DNA from: JBECKW01 sp040235505
GTDB lineage: Bacteria > Desulfobacterota > Desulfobacteria > Desulfobacterales > JAFDDL01
Reading direction: 5' to 3'
Assembly: GCA_040235505.1 (NCBI GenBank)
Contig: JBECKW010000112.1
Coordinates: 1 to 64,000, forward strand
Length of the DNA: 64,000 bases
Shown here: positions 8,212-17,506 of the stretch, in pieces
Numbering within the stretch: the stretch's first letter is position 1
Layout: each line of letters begins with the position of its first letter
Translations under genes and position numbers: made by a program
The notes under the pieces: model-generated
What the model was told of the DNA's origin: nothing
Seen by the model: the letters and a program-made list of their open reading frames with translations, nothing else
Database searches by the model: none

Positions 8212-10953
8212 ATGGAAATAAGCCCTCGGACCTTTCGAACCCGGCGCTGGCTGCTGGTACTGATTCCTTTTCTTCTGATCGTCGCTCTCGTCAAAAGTTC
8301 CGATTTGATCCAGGACTGGATCTGGATGAGCCAGGTCGGGTATGGCGAGGTGTTCCGGCGTATTTTTTCCATCAAGCTGATGTTGGCCATACCGGCCTTT
8401 GTGATCTCCTTTCTATTCCTGTGGCTTAATCTTCGAATTGCGCTGGCCGGTATATTGCGGCAACAAGGCAGAGTTTCCGAAGGTAACGTGGTGCTTTATA
8501 TGAAACAGGGTGCAGTGCTGTCTCCCGGTGTCTCCAAGGCGGCGGTGATGCTGGTTTCGGCGGTTCTGGGCGTCGGGTTTGCCGTTGCGTTTTACGTCCG
8601 GTGGGATGTTTTCCTGCGGTTTCACTGGGGCGGCGCGTTCGGGCAGAGTGATCCGATATTCGGTAAGGACATCGGGTTTTACCTGTTCCACCTTCCCTTT
8701 TATGAAATCATCCAGAATTCGTTTTCGGGGCTCACGGTCCTCGCTCTGGCGGCTGTCGGGCTTACCTATTCCCAGTTCGGTCTGCTTCAGCCGGGAATGC
8801 TTCAGGCCGGTCATGCGGATCGGAAGATTTTCGGACATCTTTCGCTTCTCCTGCTTTTCTTTATGGCAAGCTGGGCCTGGGGAATTTACCTGGATCGCTT
8901 CGAACTGCTCTACTCCACCCGGGGCGTGGTGTACGGAGTCGGATATACCGCCTTTCACGCGGAGCGCATCGGCCTCTGGGTCATGCTGATCGCTACGGTC
9001 ATTCTGGGGGCATTTATCCTTATTTGCGTTTTAAAACGTAGATTCGTTCTGGTTTTAATGGGAGCGGGGGGATATTTTGTTCTCTACTTCCTGGTCCTCG
9101 TTCTGCTGCCCGGTGTCATCCAGAAATACAAGGTCCAGCCCAACGAATTGCAACTCGAAGCACCCTTTCTGAAAAACAATATCGCCTTCACCCGCAAGGC
9201 CTTCCAGCTCGACCGGATCACGGAAAAAGCCTATCCAGCCCTGAGCGACATTACCTACAAGGATATTCAAAATCACGAGGACACCATTCAGAACATCCGC
9301 CTCTGGGATTGGCGCCCCATCCTTCAGACCTACCGGCAGACCCAGGAAATCCGGCTTTACTACCAGTTCGACTCGGTGGATGTGGACCGGTATCATCTGG
9401 CGGACGGCGGCACCCAGCAGGTCATGCTGTCTGCGCGGCAACTGGCTTCACAACTGCCTGAGAAGGCGCGGACATGGGTGAATCAGAACCTGCAGTTCAC
9501 CCACGGCTACGGACTGGTGATGAGCTTTGTTTCGAAGCAGGCCGAAGGCGGGCTCCCCGTCTATGTGCTCCAGGATATTCCGCCCAAATCCGACTACGGC
9601 CTCAAGGTCGATCAGCCGGCCATCTACTACGGAGAAGAGATGCCCGGCTACAGGATTGTGGCGACCCAGATCAAAGAGTTCGACTATCCGAAGGGAAACG
9701 ATAATGTCTACACACAGTATGCCGGAAAAGGCGGCATCCCCCTGAATCATTACTGGAAAAAACTGCTGTTTGCGTGGACTCAGTCGGACATCAACATCCT
9801 GTTGACCGGCTACCTGACGCCGAAAAGCCGCATCCAGATCTATCGGGACGTCCAGACCCGGGTGCAGAAAATCGCCCCGTTTCTGGGCCTCGACAGCGAT
9901 CCGTACCTCGTGCTGGCCGACGGGAAACTCTACTGGATCCAGGATGCCTATACCCTGTCGGACCGCTATCCTTATTCCCAGCCCACCGACGTTTCCCAAA
10001 CGAAAATCAACTATATTCGAAACTCCGTCAAAGTGGTGGTGGATGCCTATAATGGTACCGTGAACTTCTACGTGAACGACACCGCCGACCCGGTTCTCAA
10101 GCTATACCGAAGCGCATTTCCCCACATGTTCGAGCCCCTGGAAAGCATGCCGGAAGCGCTGAGATCCCACCTGCGCTATCCCCAGGACCTGTTCAAGATC
10201 CAGGCCAGCACGTACATGAACTATCACATGACCGACCCCCAGGTGTTCTACAACCAGGAAGACCTGTGGACGCTGCCCCAGGAGAAGTACGCCGGTCAGG
10301 CGGTGACGTTTCAGCCATACTACATCCTGATGCGTCTCCCCGACACCAAGAAGCTGCAGTATTTCCTGATGACGCCCTTTACACCCCAGGGCCGGGACAA
10401 CATGATCGCCTGGATGGGAGCGAACTGCGACGAGGATGATTACGGAAAGATTATCGTCTACCAGCTTCCCAAGGAGCGGCTGACCTTCGGGCCGATCCAG
10501 ATCGAAGCGATGATCGACCAGAACGCGGTCATCTCGGAGCAGCTCTCACTCTGGGATCAGCGGGGCTCCCAGGTGATCCGGGGGAATCTCGTGGTGATCC
10601 CCATCGACAATTCATTCCTCTATGTGGAACCGGTGTATCTTCTGGCCGAAGGGGTCAATATTCCCCAGCTCATCCGCGTGATCGTGATTTCCGGGAAGAA
10701 GGTGGTGATGGCGCCGACCCTGGACGAGGCCATCGGAGAAGTATTCGGCACCGCCGCTCCTCCCGCCCAGGCCCAAACCGGAACCCTTCCCGCCGTCCTG
10801 TCGCCGGCGACAAACGAAACCCTGATCCAGGCCGGAAAACAGTTTGACGACGCACAGAAGGCACTTAAAGAGGGGAGCTGGGAAGATTTCGGGAAAGCGA
10901 TGGATCAGTTGAAACAGACATTGAAATCGAACCGGGACAAGGGGGATAAATGA
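8212..10953 (+). CDS. UPF0182 (COG1615) large membrane protein
   Basis: A 913-residue protein from ATG 8212 (MEISPRTFRTRRWLLVLIPF), chosen because AGGAGA lies ten bases upstream; an earlier in-frame start at 8131 lacks this. The first third holds about seven transmembrane helices; the rest is a large soluble domain with Tyr/Asn/Gln-rich blocks such as YGEEMPGYR, NIRLWDWRP and FTPQGRDNMIAWM, hallmarks of UPF0182. An Ala/Pro-rich stretch (PPAQAQ) precedes a helical tail. The function of the family is not known. Its stop overlaps the next gene's start by four bases (ATGA), which implies a shared transcript with the b-type cytochrome. Confidence 0.9.
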   Translation: MEISPRTFRTRRWLLVLIPFLLIVALVKSSDLIQDWIWMSQVGYGEVFRRIFSIKLMLAIPAFVISFLFLWLNLRIALAGILRQQGRVSEGNVVLYMKQGAVLSPGVSKAAVMLVSAVLGVGFAVAFYVRWDVFLRFHWGGAFGQSDPIFGKDIGFYLFHLPFYEIIQNSFSGLTVLALAAVGLTYSQFGLLQPGMLQAGHADRKIFGHLSLLLLFFMASWAWGIYLDRFELLYSTRGVVYGVGYTAFHAERIGLWVMLIATVILGAFILICVLKRRFVLVLMGAGGYFVLYFLVLVLLPGVIQKYKVQPNELQLEAPFLKNNIAFTRKAFQLDRITEKAYPALSDITYKDIQNHEDTIQNIRLWDWRPILQTYRQTQEIRLYYQFDSVDVDRYHLADGGTQQVMLSARQLASQLPEKARTWVNQNLQFTHGYGLVMSFVSKQAEGGLPVYVLQDIPPKSDYGLKVDQPAIYYGEEMPGYRIVATQIKEFDYPKGNDNVYTQYAGKGGIPLNHYWKKLLFAWTQSDINILLTGYLTPKSRIQIYRDVQTRVQKIAPFLGLDSDPYLVLADGKLYWIQDAYTLSDRYPYSQPTDVSQTKINYIRNSVKVVVDAYNGTVNFYVNDTADPVLKLYRSAFPHMFEPLESMPEALRSHLRYPQDLFKIQASTYMNYHMTDPQVFYNQEDLWTLPQEKYAGQAVTFQPYYILMRLPDTKKLQYFLMTPFTPQGRDNMIAWMGANCDEDDYGKIIVYQLPKERLTFGPIQIEAMIDQNAVISEQLSLWDQRGSQVIRGNLVVIPIDNSFLYVEPVYLLAEGVNIPQLIRVIVISGKKVVMAPTLDEAIGEVFGTAAPPAQAQTGTLPAVLSPATNETLIQAGKQFDDAQKALKEGSWEDFGKAMDQLKQTLKSNRDKGDK

Positions 10954-11543
10954 AGTATGACCGAACAACTCGATGGCTTCATGCCGGACTGGCCCTGACC
11001 GTCCTTATTCAGCTTTTCTGCAGCCTGTTTATGGAAGTTGCCCGCCAGCAGGGGATGGCGCCTCCAGAGCCCGGGCGATTCTTTTTTCAGATTCATCGGT
11101 GGTCCGGGATCTGTGTGGCATGCCTGGTGCTCCTGCACTGGCTTCGGCTGTTGGCGGTCCGTCCGGTCAACGGTTGGGGGCATCTGCTGCCCTGGTTTTC
11201 CCGCGAACGCATGGGCCATTTGAAATCGGATATAGTGGCAGTTCCGAACTGGATTCGAAACGGGTTCCCGGATCAGCGGACCGAAACGCTCCCCCTTGCG
11301 GGAGCCGTACACGGACTCGGCCTGCTGACCGTCTCGGCCATGGCCCTTACGGGCGGGACCATTTTCTTTGCAATGGCCCCGGAGGGCGGTATGTCCCCCC
11401 TGGTGGCTGGAATTGCCGAAGTCCACAGCTTTTTCGGCGGTTTTATGTGGGCTTATCTCATCGGCCACGCGGGAATTGCGCTCTACCACCAGTTGCGGGA
11501 TGTCCCGCTGATCAGCGACATGTTCAATCTGGTCCGAAGATAA
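10950..11543 (+). CDS. Cytochrome b561/Ni-hydrogenase-type b subunit-like membrane protein
   Basis: A 197-residue protein with four predicted membrane helices. It opens MKYDRTTRWLHAGLALTVL; His in helix 1 (WLHAG), helix 2 (IHRWSG and VLLHWLRLL), helix 3 (GAVHGLGLL) and helix 4 (GHAGIALYH, also EVHSFFGG) are placed as in two-heme b-type cytochromes of the b561/CybB group. It would carry electrons across or within the inner membrane. The start overlaps the end of the UPF0182 gene, so the two are probably co-expressed. Its donor and acceptor are unknown. Confidence 0.85.
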   Translation: MKYDRTTRWLHAGLALTVLIQLFCSLFMEVARQQGMAPPEPGRFFFQIHRWSGICVACLVLLHWLRLLAVRPVNGWGHLLPWFSRERMGHLKSDIVAVPNWIRNGFPDQRTETLPLAGAVHGLGLLTVSAMALTGGTIFFAMAPEGGMSPLVAGIAEVHSFFGGFMWAYLIGHAGIALYHQLRDVPLISDMFNLVRR

Positions 11544-11576
11544 TTCTTTACCTCTAATCGAATTCAAACCTTATCT

Positions 11577-14423
11577 TCAAACGGCGCCGGGTGTCATTTC
11601 CGGCGCCCGGAAGCGGCTGAGCCGCAGGGCGTTGGAGACCACCGTGACAGACGAAAGGCCCATGGCCGCGGCAGCGAAAATGGGGTTTAGAAGAATCCCG
11701 AAAAAGGGGAAGAGGATCCCGGCGGCCACCGGAATCAGAATCGTGTTGTAGGCAAAGGCCCAGAAGAGATTCTGCTTGATGTTCCGGATCGTGGCCCGGC
11801 TAAGGGCGATGGCCGTGAGAACCCCCTTGAGATCTCCGCTGATCAGGGTGATATCGGCCGACTCCATGGCCACGTCGGTACCAGTGCCGATGGCAAGTCC
11901 CACGTCGGCCTGGGCCAATGCCGGTGCGTCGTTGATGCCGTCTCCCACCATGGCGACCTTTTTGCCTTCGGCCTGAAGCTTTTTCACTTCATCGGCCTTT
12001 CCGTCCGGAAGCACTTCGGCCAGGACCCTGTCGATTCCGATCTGGCCGGCGATGGCTTCGGCGGTCCGCCGGTTGTCGCCGGTGATCATGGCCACCTCGA
12101 TGCCCATCCGGTGAAGCGCATCCACCGCCGACTTGGAATTCTCCTTGAGGGTGTCGGCCACGGCCACGATTCCGGCGGGCTTTCCGTCCACGGCCACGAA
12201 CATGGGAGTTTTGCCCTGGCCAGAAAGCGACTCGGCCACTTCTTCGAGGGATTTCGAATCCACTCCCCGGTCCTGCATCAGTTTCAAATTGCCCAGAAGC
12301 AGGGCGCGGCCTTCCAGGGTCGCCTCGATCCCGCGGCCGGCCACGGCATTGAAGGCTTCCGGTTTGGCCAGGGTCAGGTTCTTCTCCATGGCCCGGCCGA
12401 CGATGGCCTCGCCCAGGGGATGCTCGGAGCCTTTTTCCGCCGAGGCGGCAAGGCGGAGAATTTCATCTTCGGTAAACGGGGCCGGCGCCACAATGTCTGT
12501 CACCGACGGCTTTCCCTCGGTGAGGGTGCCGGTCTTGTCCAGCACGACGGCCGTGATCTTATGGGCCGTTTCCAGCGCCTCCCCGCCCCGGATCAGAACG
12601 CCGTACTCGGCACCCTTGCCCGTCCCCACCATGATGGAGGTGGGGGTGGCCAGTCCCAGGGCACAGGGACAGGCGATGATGAGCACGGCCACGAAATTCA
12701 GCAGCGCATAGGTCAGGGCGGGGGCCGGCCCGAACACGTACCAGACGATGAAGGTGACAATGGCGATCCCGATCACCGCCGGCACAAAGATACCGGCGAT
12801 GATGTCCGCCAGCCGGGCAATGGGCGGTTTCGAGCCCTGGGCCGCCTCCACCATCTTGATGATCTGGGAGAGCATGGTGTCCTTGCCCACCTTGAAAGCC
12901 TCGAATTGAAAGGTGCCGGTCTTGTTGAGGGTGGCGCCGATGACCGAATCCCCCGCCTGCTTTTCCACCGGTATCGATTCCCCGGTCACCATGGACTCGT
13001 CCACAGCGGAGCGGCCTTCCCGGACGACGCCGTCCACCGGAATCTTTTCTCCCGGGCGGACCACCACCCGGTCACCGATCATGACGTCCGCCACGGGGAT
13101 GTCTTCTTCCTTCCCGCCTCTGATTACCCGGGCGGTCTTGGCCTGGAGCCCGATGAGTTTCTTGATGGCTTCGGAGGTGCGCCCTTTGGCCCGGGCTTCA
13201 AGAAGCCGTCCCAACAGGATCAGGACGACAATCGCCCCGGCGGTATCGAAATAGACCTCGGCCGCAAGCCCCTGGGCCGAAAACAGATGGGGAAATGCCA
13301 TGGCCAGGACGCTATAAAGGTAGGCGGCGGAGGTGCCCACGGCAATCAGTGTGTTCATGTCCGCGGCGCCGTGTTTTCCCGCCTTCCAGGCCCCGGCGTA
13401 GAACTGCCACCCCACCCAGAACTGAATGGGCGTCTGAAACAAAAGCTGCAGGAGAAAATCCGTATTTCGATTCAAAGGATACAGCCGGTCCAGTCCGAAC
13501 ATCTTCCAGTACGCCAGAAGAAACACCGGGATCACCAGCACCAGGCCCGTGATGAATTTGCGCTTCAGTTTCCGGAACTCGGCTTCCCGGGCGGCCCGCT
13601 CCCGGTCCACCACATCCTCGGTCTCCACCGGGCCGATGTCCATGATCTCATAACCGGCGTCTTTTACCGCCTTTTTGAAATCCGCCACGGAAACCGCCCC
13701 GGGGATATACTGGACGGTGGCCCTTTCGGTGGCAAAGTTCACACCGGCGGACACCACACCGTCCAGTCCGCCGAGGGCGCTCTCCACCCGTTTGACGCAG
13801 GAGGCGCAGCTCATCCCCTGAACCGGCAGGGTCACCTTCTCAAGCCCCGCCTCGTAACCCAGGTCTTTGACCAGATCGATGAGCCCGCCCAGCCGGACCT
13901 GGGACGGATCGAACTGGACCGTCGCTTTCTCCGAAGCGAAATTCACCTTGGCCTCCTGAACCCCGGGCATTTTGGCCAGGCCCTTTTCAACCCGTGCCAC
14001 GCAGCTCGCGCAGCTCATACCGGAAACCGGGAAATCCACCTTTTTCAGACCCGCCGGAGACCCGGTTGCGGGCGGGCGGCCCGCCAGCGGTGATTTTCTA
14101 CCGGGGTCCTTGATGTCGGCGGGTTTCAGATATTTTTCAGGATCTGCATCGAATTTCTGCTTGCAGGAGGGATTACAGAAGTAAATGAAAGCACCCTTGT
14201 GGACGCTCATGGCCGCAGCGTTCGGGATATCCACCTGCATCCCGCAAACCGGATCCACGGCCTGTCCCCAGGATTTTTCGGCGCCGATATATTTCCCAGG
14301 GTCTTTGCCGAAGGCATCCCGGCAGTACTCGGCACAGAAAAAATAGTTCTTCCCCTCATGCTGCATCCGGGCAGGTGCCGAAGATTCATCGACAATCATT
14401 CCGCAAACAAGGTCAATGGCCAT
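11577..14423 (-). CDS. copA: Copper-type heavy-metal P1B ATPase with two YHS and two HMA domains
   Basis: A 948-residue metal pump. Two YHS domains come first (DLVCGMIVDES with FFCAEYCRDAF, about 1-48; DPVCGMQVD with YFCNPSCKQKF, about 57-100), then two HMA domains with GMSCASC (about 135-200 and 205-275), then the P-type core with TGES, the membrane CPC motif (IIACPCALGLATPTS), DKTGTLTEG for phosphorylation and GDGINDAPALAQADVG. CPC plus the core pattern fits monovalent copper export (P1B-1). Start ATG 14423 (or 14426) follows GGAAAGGAG; a further in-frame start at 14480 is less likely. A small His-rich membrane protein gene lies just upstream on the same strand. Tandem YHS domains are uncommon. 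Confidence 0.92.
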   Translation of the reverse strand: MAIDLVCGMIVDESSAPARMQHEGKNYFFCAEYCRDAFGKDPGKYIGAEKSWGQAVDPVCGMQVDIPNAAAMSVHKGAFIYFCNPSCKQKFDADPEKYLKPADIKDPGRKSPLAGRPPATGSPAGLKKVDFPVSGMSCASCVARVEKGLAKMPGVQEAKVNFASEKATVQFDPSQVRLGGLIDLVKDLGYEAGLEKVTLPVQGMSCASCVKRVESALGGLDGVVSAGVNFATERATVQYIPGAVSVADFKKAVKDAGYEIMDIGPVETEDVVDRERAAREAEFRKLKRKFITGLVLVIPVFLLAYWKMFGLDRLYPLNRNTDFLLQLLFQTPIQFWVGWQFYAGAWKAGKHGAADMNTLIAVGTSAAYLYSVLAMAFPHLFSAQGLAAEVYFDTAGAIVVLILLGRLLEARAKGRTSEAIKKLIGLQAKTARVIRGGKEEDIPVADVMIGDRVVVRPGEKIPVDGVVREGRSAVDESMVTGESIPVEKQAGDSVIGATLNKTGTFQFEAFKVGKDTMLSQIIKMVEAAQGSKPPIARLADIIAGIFVPAVIGIAIVTFIVWYVFGPAPALTYALLNFVAVLIIACPCALGLATPTSIMVGTGKGAEYGVLIRGGEALETAHKITAVVLDKTGTLTEGKPSVTDIVAPAPFTEDEILRLAASAEKGSEHPLGEAIVGRAMEKNLTLAKPEAFNAVAGRGIEATLEGRALLLGNLKLMQDRGVDSKSLEEVAESLSGQGKTPMFVAVDGKPAGIVAVADTLKENSKSAVDALHRMGIEVAMITGDNRRTAEAIAGQIGIDRVLAEVLPDGKADEVKKLQAEGKKVAMVGDGINDAPALAQADVGLAIGTGTDVAMESADITLISGDLKGVLTAIALSRATIRNIKQNLFWAFAYNTILIPVAAGILFPFFGILLNPIFAAAAMGLSSVTVVSNALRLSRFRAPEMTPGAV

Positions 14424-14524
14424 CATACAACTCCTTTCCGGGGGAGAATTCTCCAAATTAATTGAAGAATTTTGTCGCAACCTCCAGCATAGTGTATCAC
14501 AACCGAAAGCATCCTGTCATGGAT

Positions 14525-14797
14525 TCAATCATGGCGATGGCGCCGACTGTCCCCGACGCTTTCCTGCATCTCGCCGTCATCCGGAAGGACTTTGTAATCG
14601 TCTTTGCTCAGATCGATAATTTCCGGCTCGTGGTCAACTCCTGAAAAGCGGTCTGAGGGGCCGTTTTGGAAGGGATACGAATGATAACGGCCGTGGTTTC
14701 CATGCCCATGGCTGCCGTAGTACCCCATACCGCCGCCTTTTCTGAACATCAGAAACAAAACCACGCCGATGAATATGAGGCCAAACAGGTTGTCCAT
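14525..14797 (-). CDS. Small His/Gly-rich single-pass membrane protein
   Basis: A 90-residue protein with start ATG 14797, fixed by GGGAGG six bases upstream. One membrane helix (MDNLFGLIFIGVVLFLMF) is followed by a Gly/His/Tyr-rich stretch (GYYGSHGHGNHGRYH) and an acidic, His-ended tail (RRHRHD). It is not a recognised family. The position upstream of the P-ATPase on the same strand and the metal-ligand-like composition suggest a metal-handling accessory; this is inference. Confidence 0.7.
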   Translation of the reverse strand: MDNLFGLIFIGVVLFLMFRKGGGMGYYGSHGHGNHGRYHSYPFQNGPSDRFSGVDHEPEIIDLSKDDYKVLPDDGEMQESVGDSRRHRHD

Positions 14798-15222
14798 TCT
14801 ATGCCTCCCGTCATAAGGTTGTTTCAGTAATTGACTTCTAATAACGCAACAACCATACCACAAAGTGAGAATATACTGGCAACCCACCGTTTTAACATGG
14901 TATTTTGTGCCAAACCTTTGTGAGAAACCCGAAATGCCCATTCTGGAAAAAAGCCGGATGGATATTTTGGATACAATCTGTGCGTGCCGACCGAATTATG
15001 TGTGAAAAAAATGCGCGCCTGGGCTTTGTACCGCATTGATCTTCTGAGAAAATCGAATTTTTTAGATTCCATTTTCAATTCAAGTGCTGCGTAAACAAAT
15101 TTGCAAATACGAATCTGACATGCAAGTATAATAAATGAAGCTTATGCCCCTGGAGCGGCTTCCGACATTCGAAGGGAAAACTCCGGGGCGATCAACCACA
15201 GCAACAAAAAAGGGGCGCCATC
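14798..15222. other. Divergent spacer
   Basis: About 425 bp between the small membrane protein (minus) and the cytochrome c gene (plus). AT-rich. It has a short inverted pair GGTTGTT/AACAACC near 14818-14870. The frames in it have no ribosome site and look random. Confidence 0.45.
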
Positions 15223-15834
15223 ATGAAAACATTTTTTATTGTTCTTCTTACGATATGCGTTCTCATTGCCGGGGCGGTAGTATTTGCAGTGTCGGGCACA
15301 TACAATATCTCCGCAAGGGTTCCACACCTGTCCCTCACATTTCAACTCATGGAGCTTGTTCGGGACCGTTCGGTTGCCCACCACAGTCATGAAGTAAAAT
15401 TGCCCTCCTTTGACGATCCATCGCTTGCCTTGAAAGGCGTTATCCACTTTGACGAAACCTGCCGAAAATGCCATGGCGCACCGGGCATCTCCCAGGAAGA
15501 ATTTGCGGAAGGATTATATCCGGCACCGCCTTCTCTTCAATTGTCAACGACCGATATGAATCGTCAGGAGATTTATTGGATCATCGATAATGGTATCAAA
15601 ATGACGGGAATGCCGGCCTTCGGGATCAACCATAACAGTGAAGAGCTTGCCGCCATGACGGCATTTATAAAGAAGCTTCCGGAGCTTGATGCACAGCACT
15701 ATGCACAATTTGTCCAACAGGCCGGGAGTGCCGATCTCGGTGAAAATCACCACCACCACGAAGAATCGGCAGGGGAAGCAGCCGAGCCTGACACCCATGA
15801 ACAAACGGTAGAAGGAAATGAGCAGTCGAACTGA
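15223..15834 (+). CDS. Membrane-anchored monoheme cytochrome c with His-rich tail
   Basis: A 203-residue protein. Residues 1-25 form an uncleaved anchor or signal (MKTFFIVLLTICVLIAGAVV). The single heme site is CRKCH at about residue 83, and the later Met in GIKMTGMPAFG is the likely sixth ligand, as in class I cytochromes c. After the heme domain comes a tail with HHHHEE and many acidic residues. It would carry electrons in the periplasm; the His-rich end may bind metal. It lies divergent from the Cu ATPase block. Start ATG follows a weak GGGGCGCC-type site. Confidence 0.88.
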   Translation: MKTFFIVLLTICVLIAGAVVFAVSGTYNISARVPHLSLTFQLMELVRDRSVAHHSHEVKLPSFDDPSLALKGVIHFDETCRKCHGAPGISQEEFAEGLYPAPPSLQLSTTDMNRQEIYWIIDNGIKMTGMPAFGINHNSEELAAMTAFIKKLPELDAQHYAQFVQQAGSADLGENHHHHEESAGEAAEPDTHEQTVEGNEQSN

Positions 15835-16227
15835 AATACGTGCTGCTGATCGGAAGTAAATTCATCAAAACATCCGAAAACGACATGCGCGATTTTTATA
15901 CAGCTTGAGAGAACGGCACTCCAAAACCGGGTAAATCAAACACACCTTCCAGGATGTGATTTTTCTCCCTGCCGAAGCAGCCCAAGCAATCAGCGCCCCA
16001 TAGCAATAGAATACGCCATTATTTATTATAGTTAAAGACAAGACAGGAGTATTTCGCTGTTCGCTGGCATGCACTTTGCTCAATAATTATGTCAAACGGC
16101 AGTCTCCATCGGATTTTCCGATGGAGACGGAAGACGAAAGAAAAACGAATGAAAAATTCTTGAATGAAGAGGTTCGTGGCACAGCCTGCTTTTTTACCAC
16201 GAACATGATTGGAAAGGAGGTTACATC
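15835..16227. other. Spacer with two hairpins
   Basis: A perfect 12-bp stem with a 3-base loop lies at 16102-16128 (GTCTCCATCGGA arm) with no T-run on either side. A second hairpin, GTTCGTGG/CCACGAAC (16172-16179 and 16197-16204), sits nine bases before the ribosome site of the 40-residue gene and could affect its expression. Confidence 0.55.
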
Positions 16228-16350
16228 ATGGAAAACATTTTAAACAGCCATAGTGACCATGTGTATGAGATTATCGAGAAGGTCGAGGATATCTTTATCA
16301 CTGTCGTTGGCATCGCGATCGGGTTATCTCCGCTTCTGATTCTCTTGTAG
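16228..16350 (+). CDS. 40-residue membrane peptide
   Basis: ATG 16228 is preceded by AAAGGAGG with a seven-base gap, a near-ideal ribosome site. The product starts MENILNSHSDHVYEIIEKVE, followed by one hydrophobic helix (IFITVVGIAIGLSPLLILL) that ends at the stop codon 16348-16350. It matches no family I know. It is too short for usual gene finders. A hairpin just upstream may be regulatory. The neighbours are envelope metal/redox genes. Confidence 0.65.
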   Translation: MENILNSHSDHVYEIIEKVEDIFITVVGIAIGLSPLLILL

Positions 16351-16454
16351 GTATTTTTATTCAAGACCTCCGCTTCGTCTCGATTAGAGGGCGCTATCTT
16401 TTCTCCGGGGAAAAAAATCACGCTGGTGATAGTCGGCGACAGATTGCACCCTGC

Positions 16455-16684
16455 TCAGTCACTTCGATCAATTACTTTTACCAGGAATAGCCCGAAAACA
16501 AGTCCGGTAATGCAGAAGATTAACGAAGCGGTGCCGGCGCTCAACCCGATGTGCAATGTACACCCCGCCCCGGCGCCAGGCAACTGTGACAGTGTCCGGC
16601 GCCGCTGTCACAACCGCCGCAAGCCCCCGACCTGTTGGTTTTAATGCGGGCGTCTCCATCGCCGCTATTTTCAAGGGCAGTTTC
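16455..16684 (-). pseudogene. Decayed second rseC-like gene
   Basis: On the minus strand one frame gives TNRSGACGGCDSGAGHCHSC, matching the Cys-rich start of RseC proteins; a second frame gives GLSAGTASLIFCITGLVFGL then a short tail and stop at 16455, matching the last membrane helix. The shift lies in a G-rich run near 16570-16580. The middle third of the gene is missing and no start is present. The intact RseC-like gene lies 213 bp upstream (16897-17400) and aligns with both pieces. Confidence 0.6.
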
Positions 16685-16896
16685 TCACGCGAGCTGCAAA
16701 ACCATTTCGCACTGGTTCCCCGGTGGACCGACCCAAACGAGAAATTTTTTCGTATCGTTCCCGGTTTTTTTAAGAGTTTTTCTTCAAGAGTGGTTGCGGG
16801 TCACCGAGGTTATCGATGCAAGTGCCGGCGCCTGCCACCAGCAACGTGCAACGTGGCGAGAGTGGATGAAAACAAACCGCTGATGGCAATAATGGC

Positions 16897-17400
16897 TTAT
16901 TTGCAGCAGGCGGTTCCGGTTGGGCTATTCATATCCAAATGTCCGGTCTCGATTACTCTGCTGTGGTGTTCTACCACCCGGGTGATTCGGGGGGTTATCG
17001 TCTGGCCGAACTTCGAAGATCTCGAAATAATCATGGCGATCAGGAGGCCGGTTGCAAGCCCCAGGAATCCGAATAATATCGCGCCGCCGGTTGCGCCGAT
17101 CCGCCAGCCAGTCCCCATGCCGTCACCGATAATCCCGCCGGCCAGCAGCCACAACACCGGGACGATGTACAAAAAAATGGCCCCCGTCCACAGGACGGAA
17201 TCTTCCAGAAAAATGGTCACCAGGTCCCCGGCGTGAGCACCGACGGGATTTTGCACAGTGGCAACGAGATGGGCGCTGGTCAGACACGTCCGGCAATTAT
17301 GGGCCTCGCTGCACCCGCTGCAAGCGTCTTTTCGGTCGGTAAGCACCTCGGCTGTTCTGTTCTCAAACGTATTGAGCACCAATCCGACATGTTCAGCCAT
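16897..17400 (-). CDS. rseC: RseC/MucC-family (SoxR-reducing system) membrane protein
   Basis: A 167-residue protein. Its N-terminal third has CSGCSEAHNCRTC (four Cys, about residues 28-40), followed by VQNPVGAHAGD, then two membrane helices (about 75-95 and 105-130) and a short cytoplasmic tail. This is the RseC layout. In enterics RseC takes part in the SoxR-reducing complex and affects sigma-E; here no rnf or rpoE gene is adjacent, so the role is open. The start follows GGGAGGTGA. The next gene upstream on the same strand encodes a ZraP/Spy-like protein, so an envelope-stress or metal setting is likely. Confidence 0.8.
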   Translation of the reverse strand: MAEHVGLVLNTFENRTAEVLTDRKDACSGCSEAHNCRTCLTSAHLVATVQNPVGAHAGDLVTIFLEDSVLWTGAIFLYIVPVLWLLAGGIIGDGMGTGWRIGATGGAILFGFLGLATGLLIAMIISRSSKFGQTITPRITRVVEHHSRVIETGHLDMNSPTGTACCK

Positions 17401-17506
17401 TTTTCGTCACCTCCCTCCCTGTCACCCTTCCTGAATCAGACGAATTCATTCATCTTTATCTTGCGGAAGGCGGCTGGATGCCGCCTTCCGTCGAACGCGG
17501 GGGGGA

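Noticed and set aside
12111..14093. 660-residue plus-strand frame
   Set aside because: Opposite the P-ATPase; rich in Gly/His/Arg with no domain, a GC-driven shadow.
14824..15078. 84-residue minus-strand frame
   Set aside because: Lies in a divergent promoter spacer without ribosome site.
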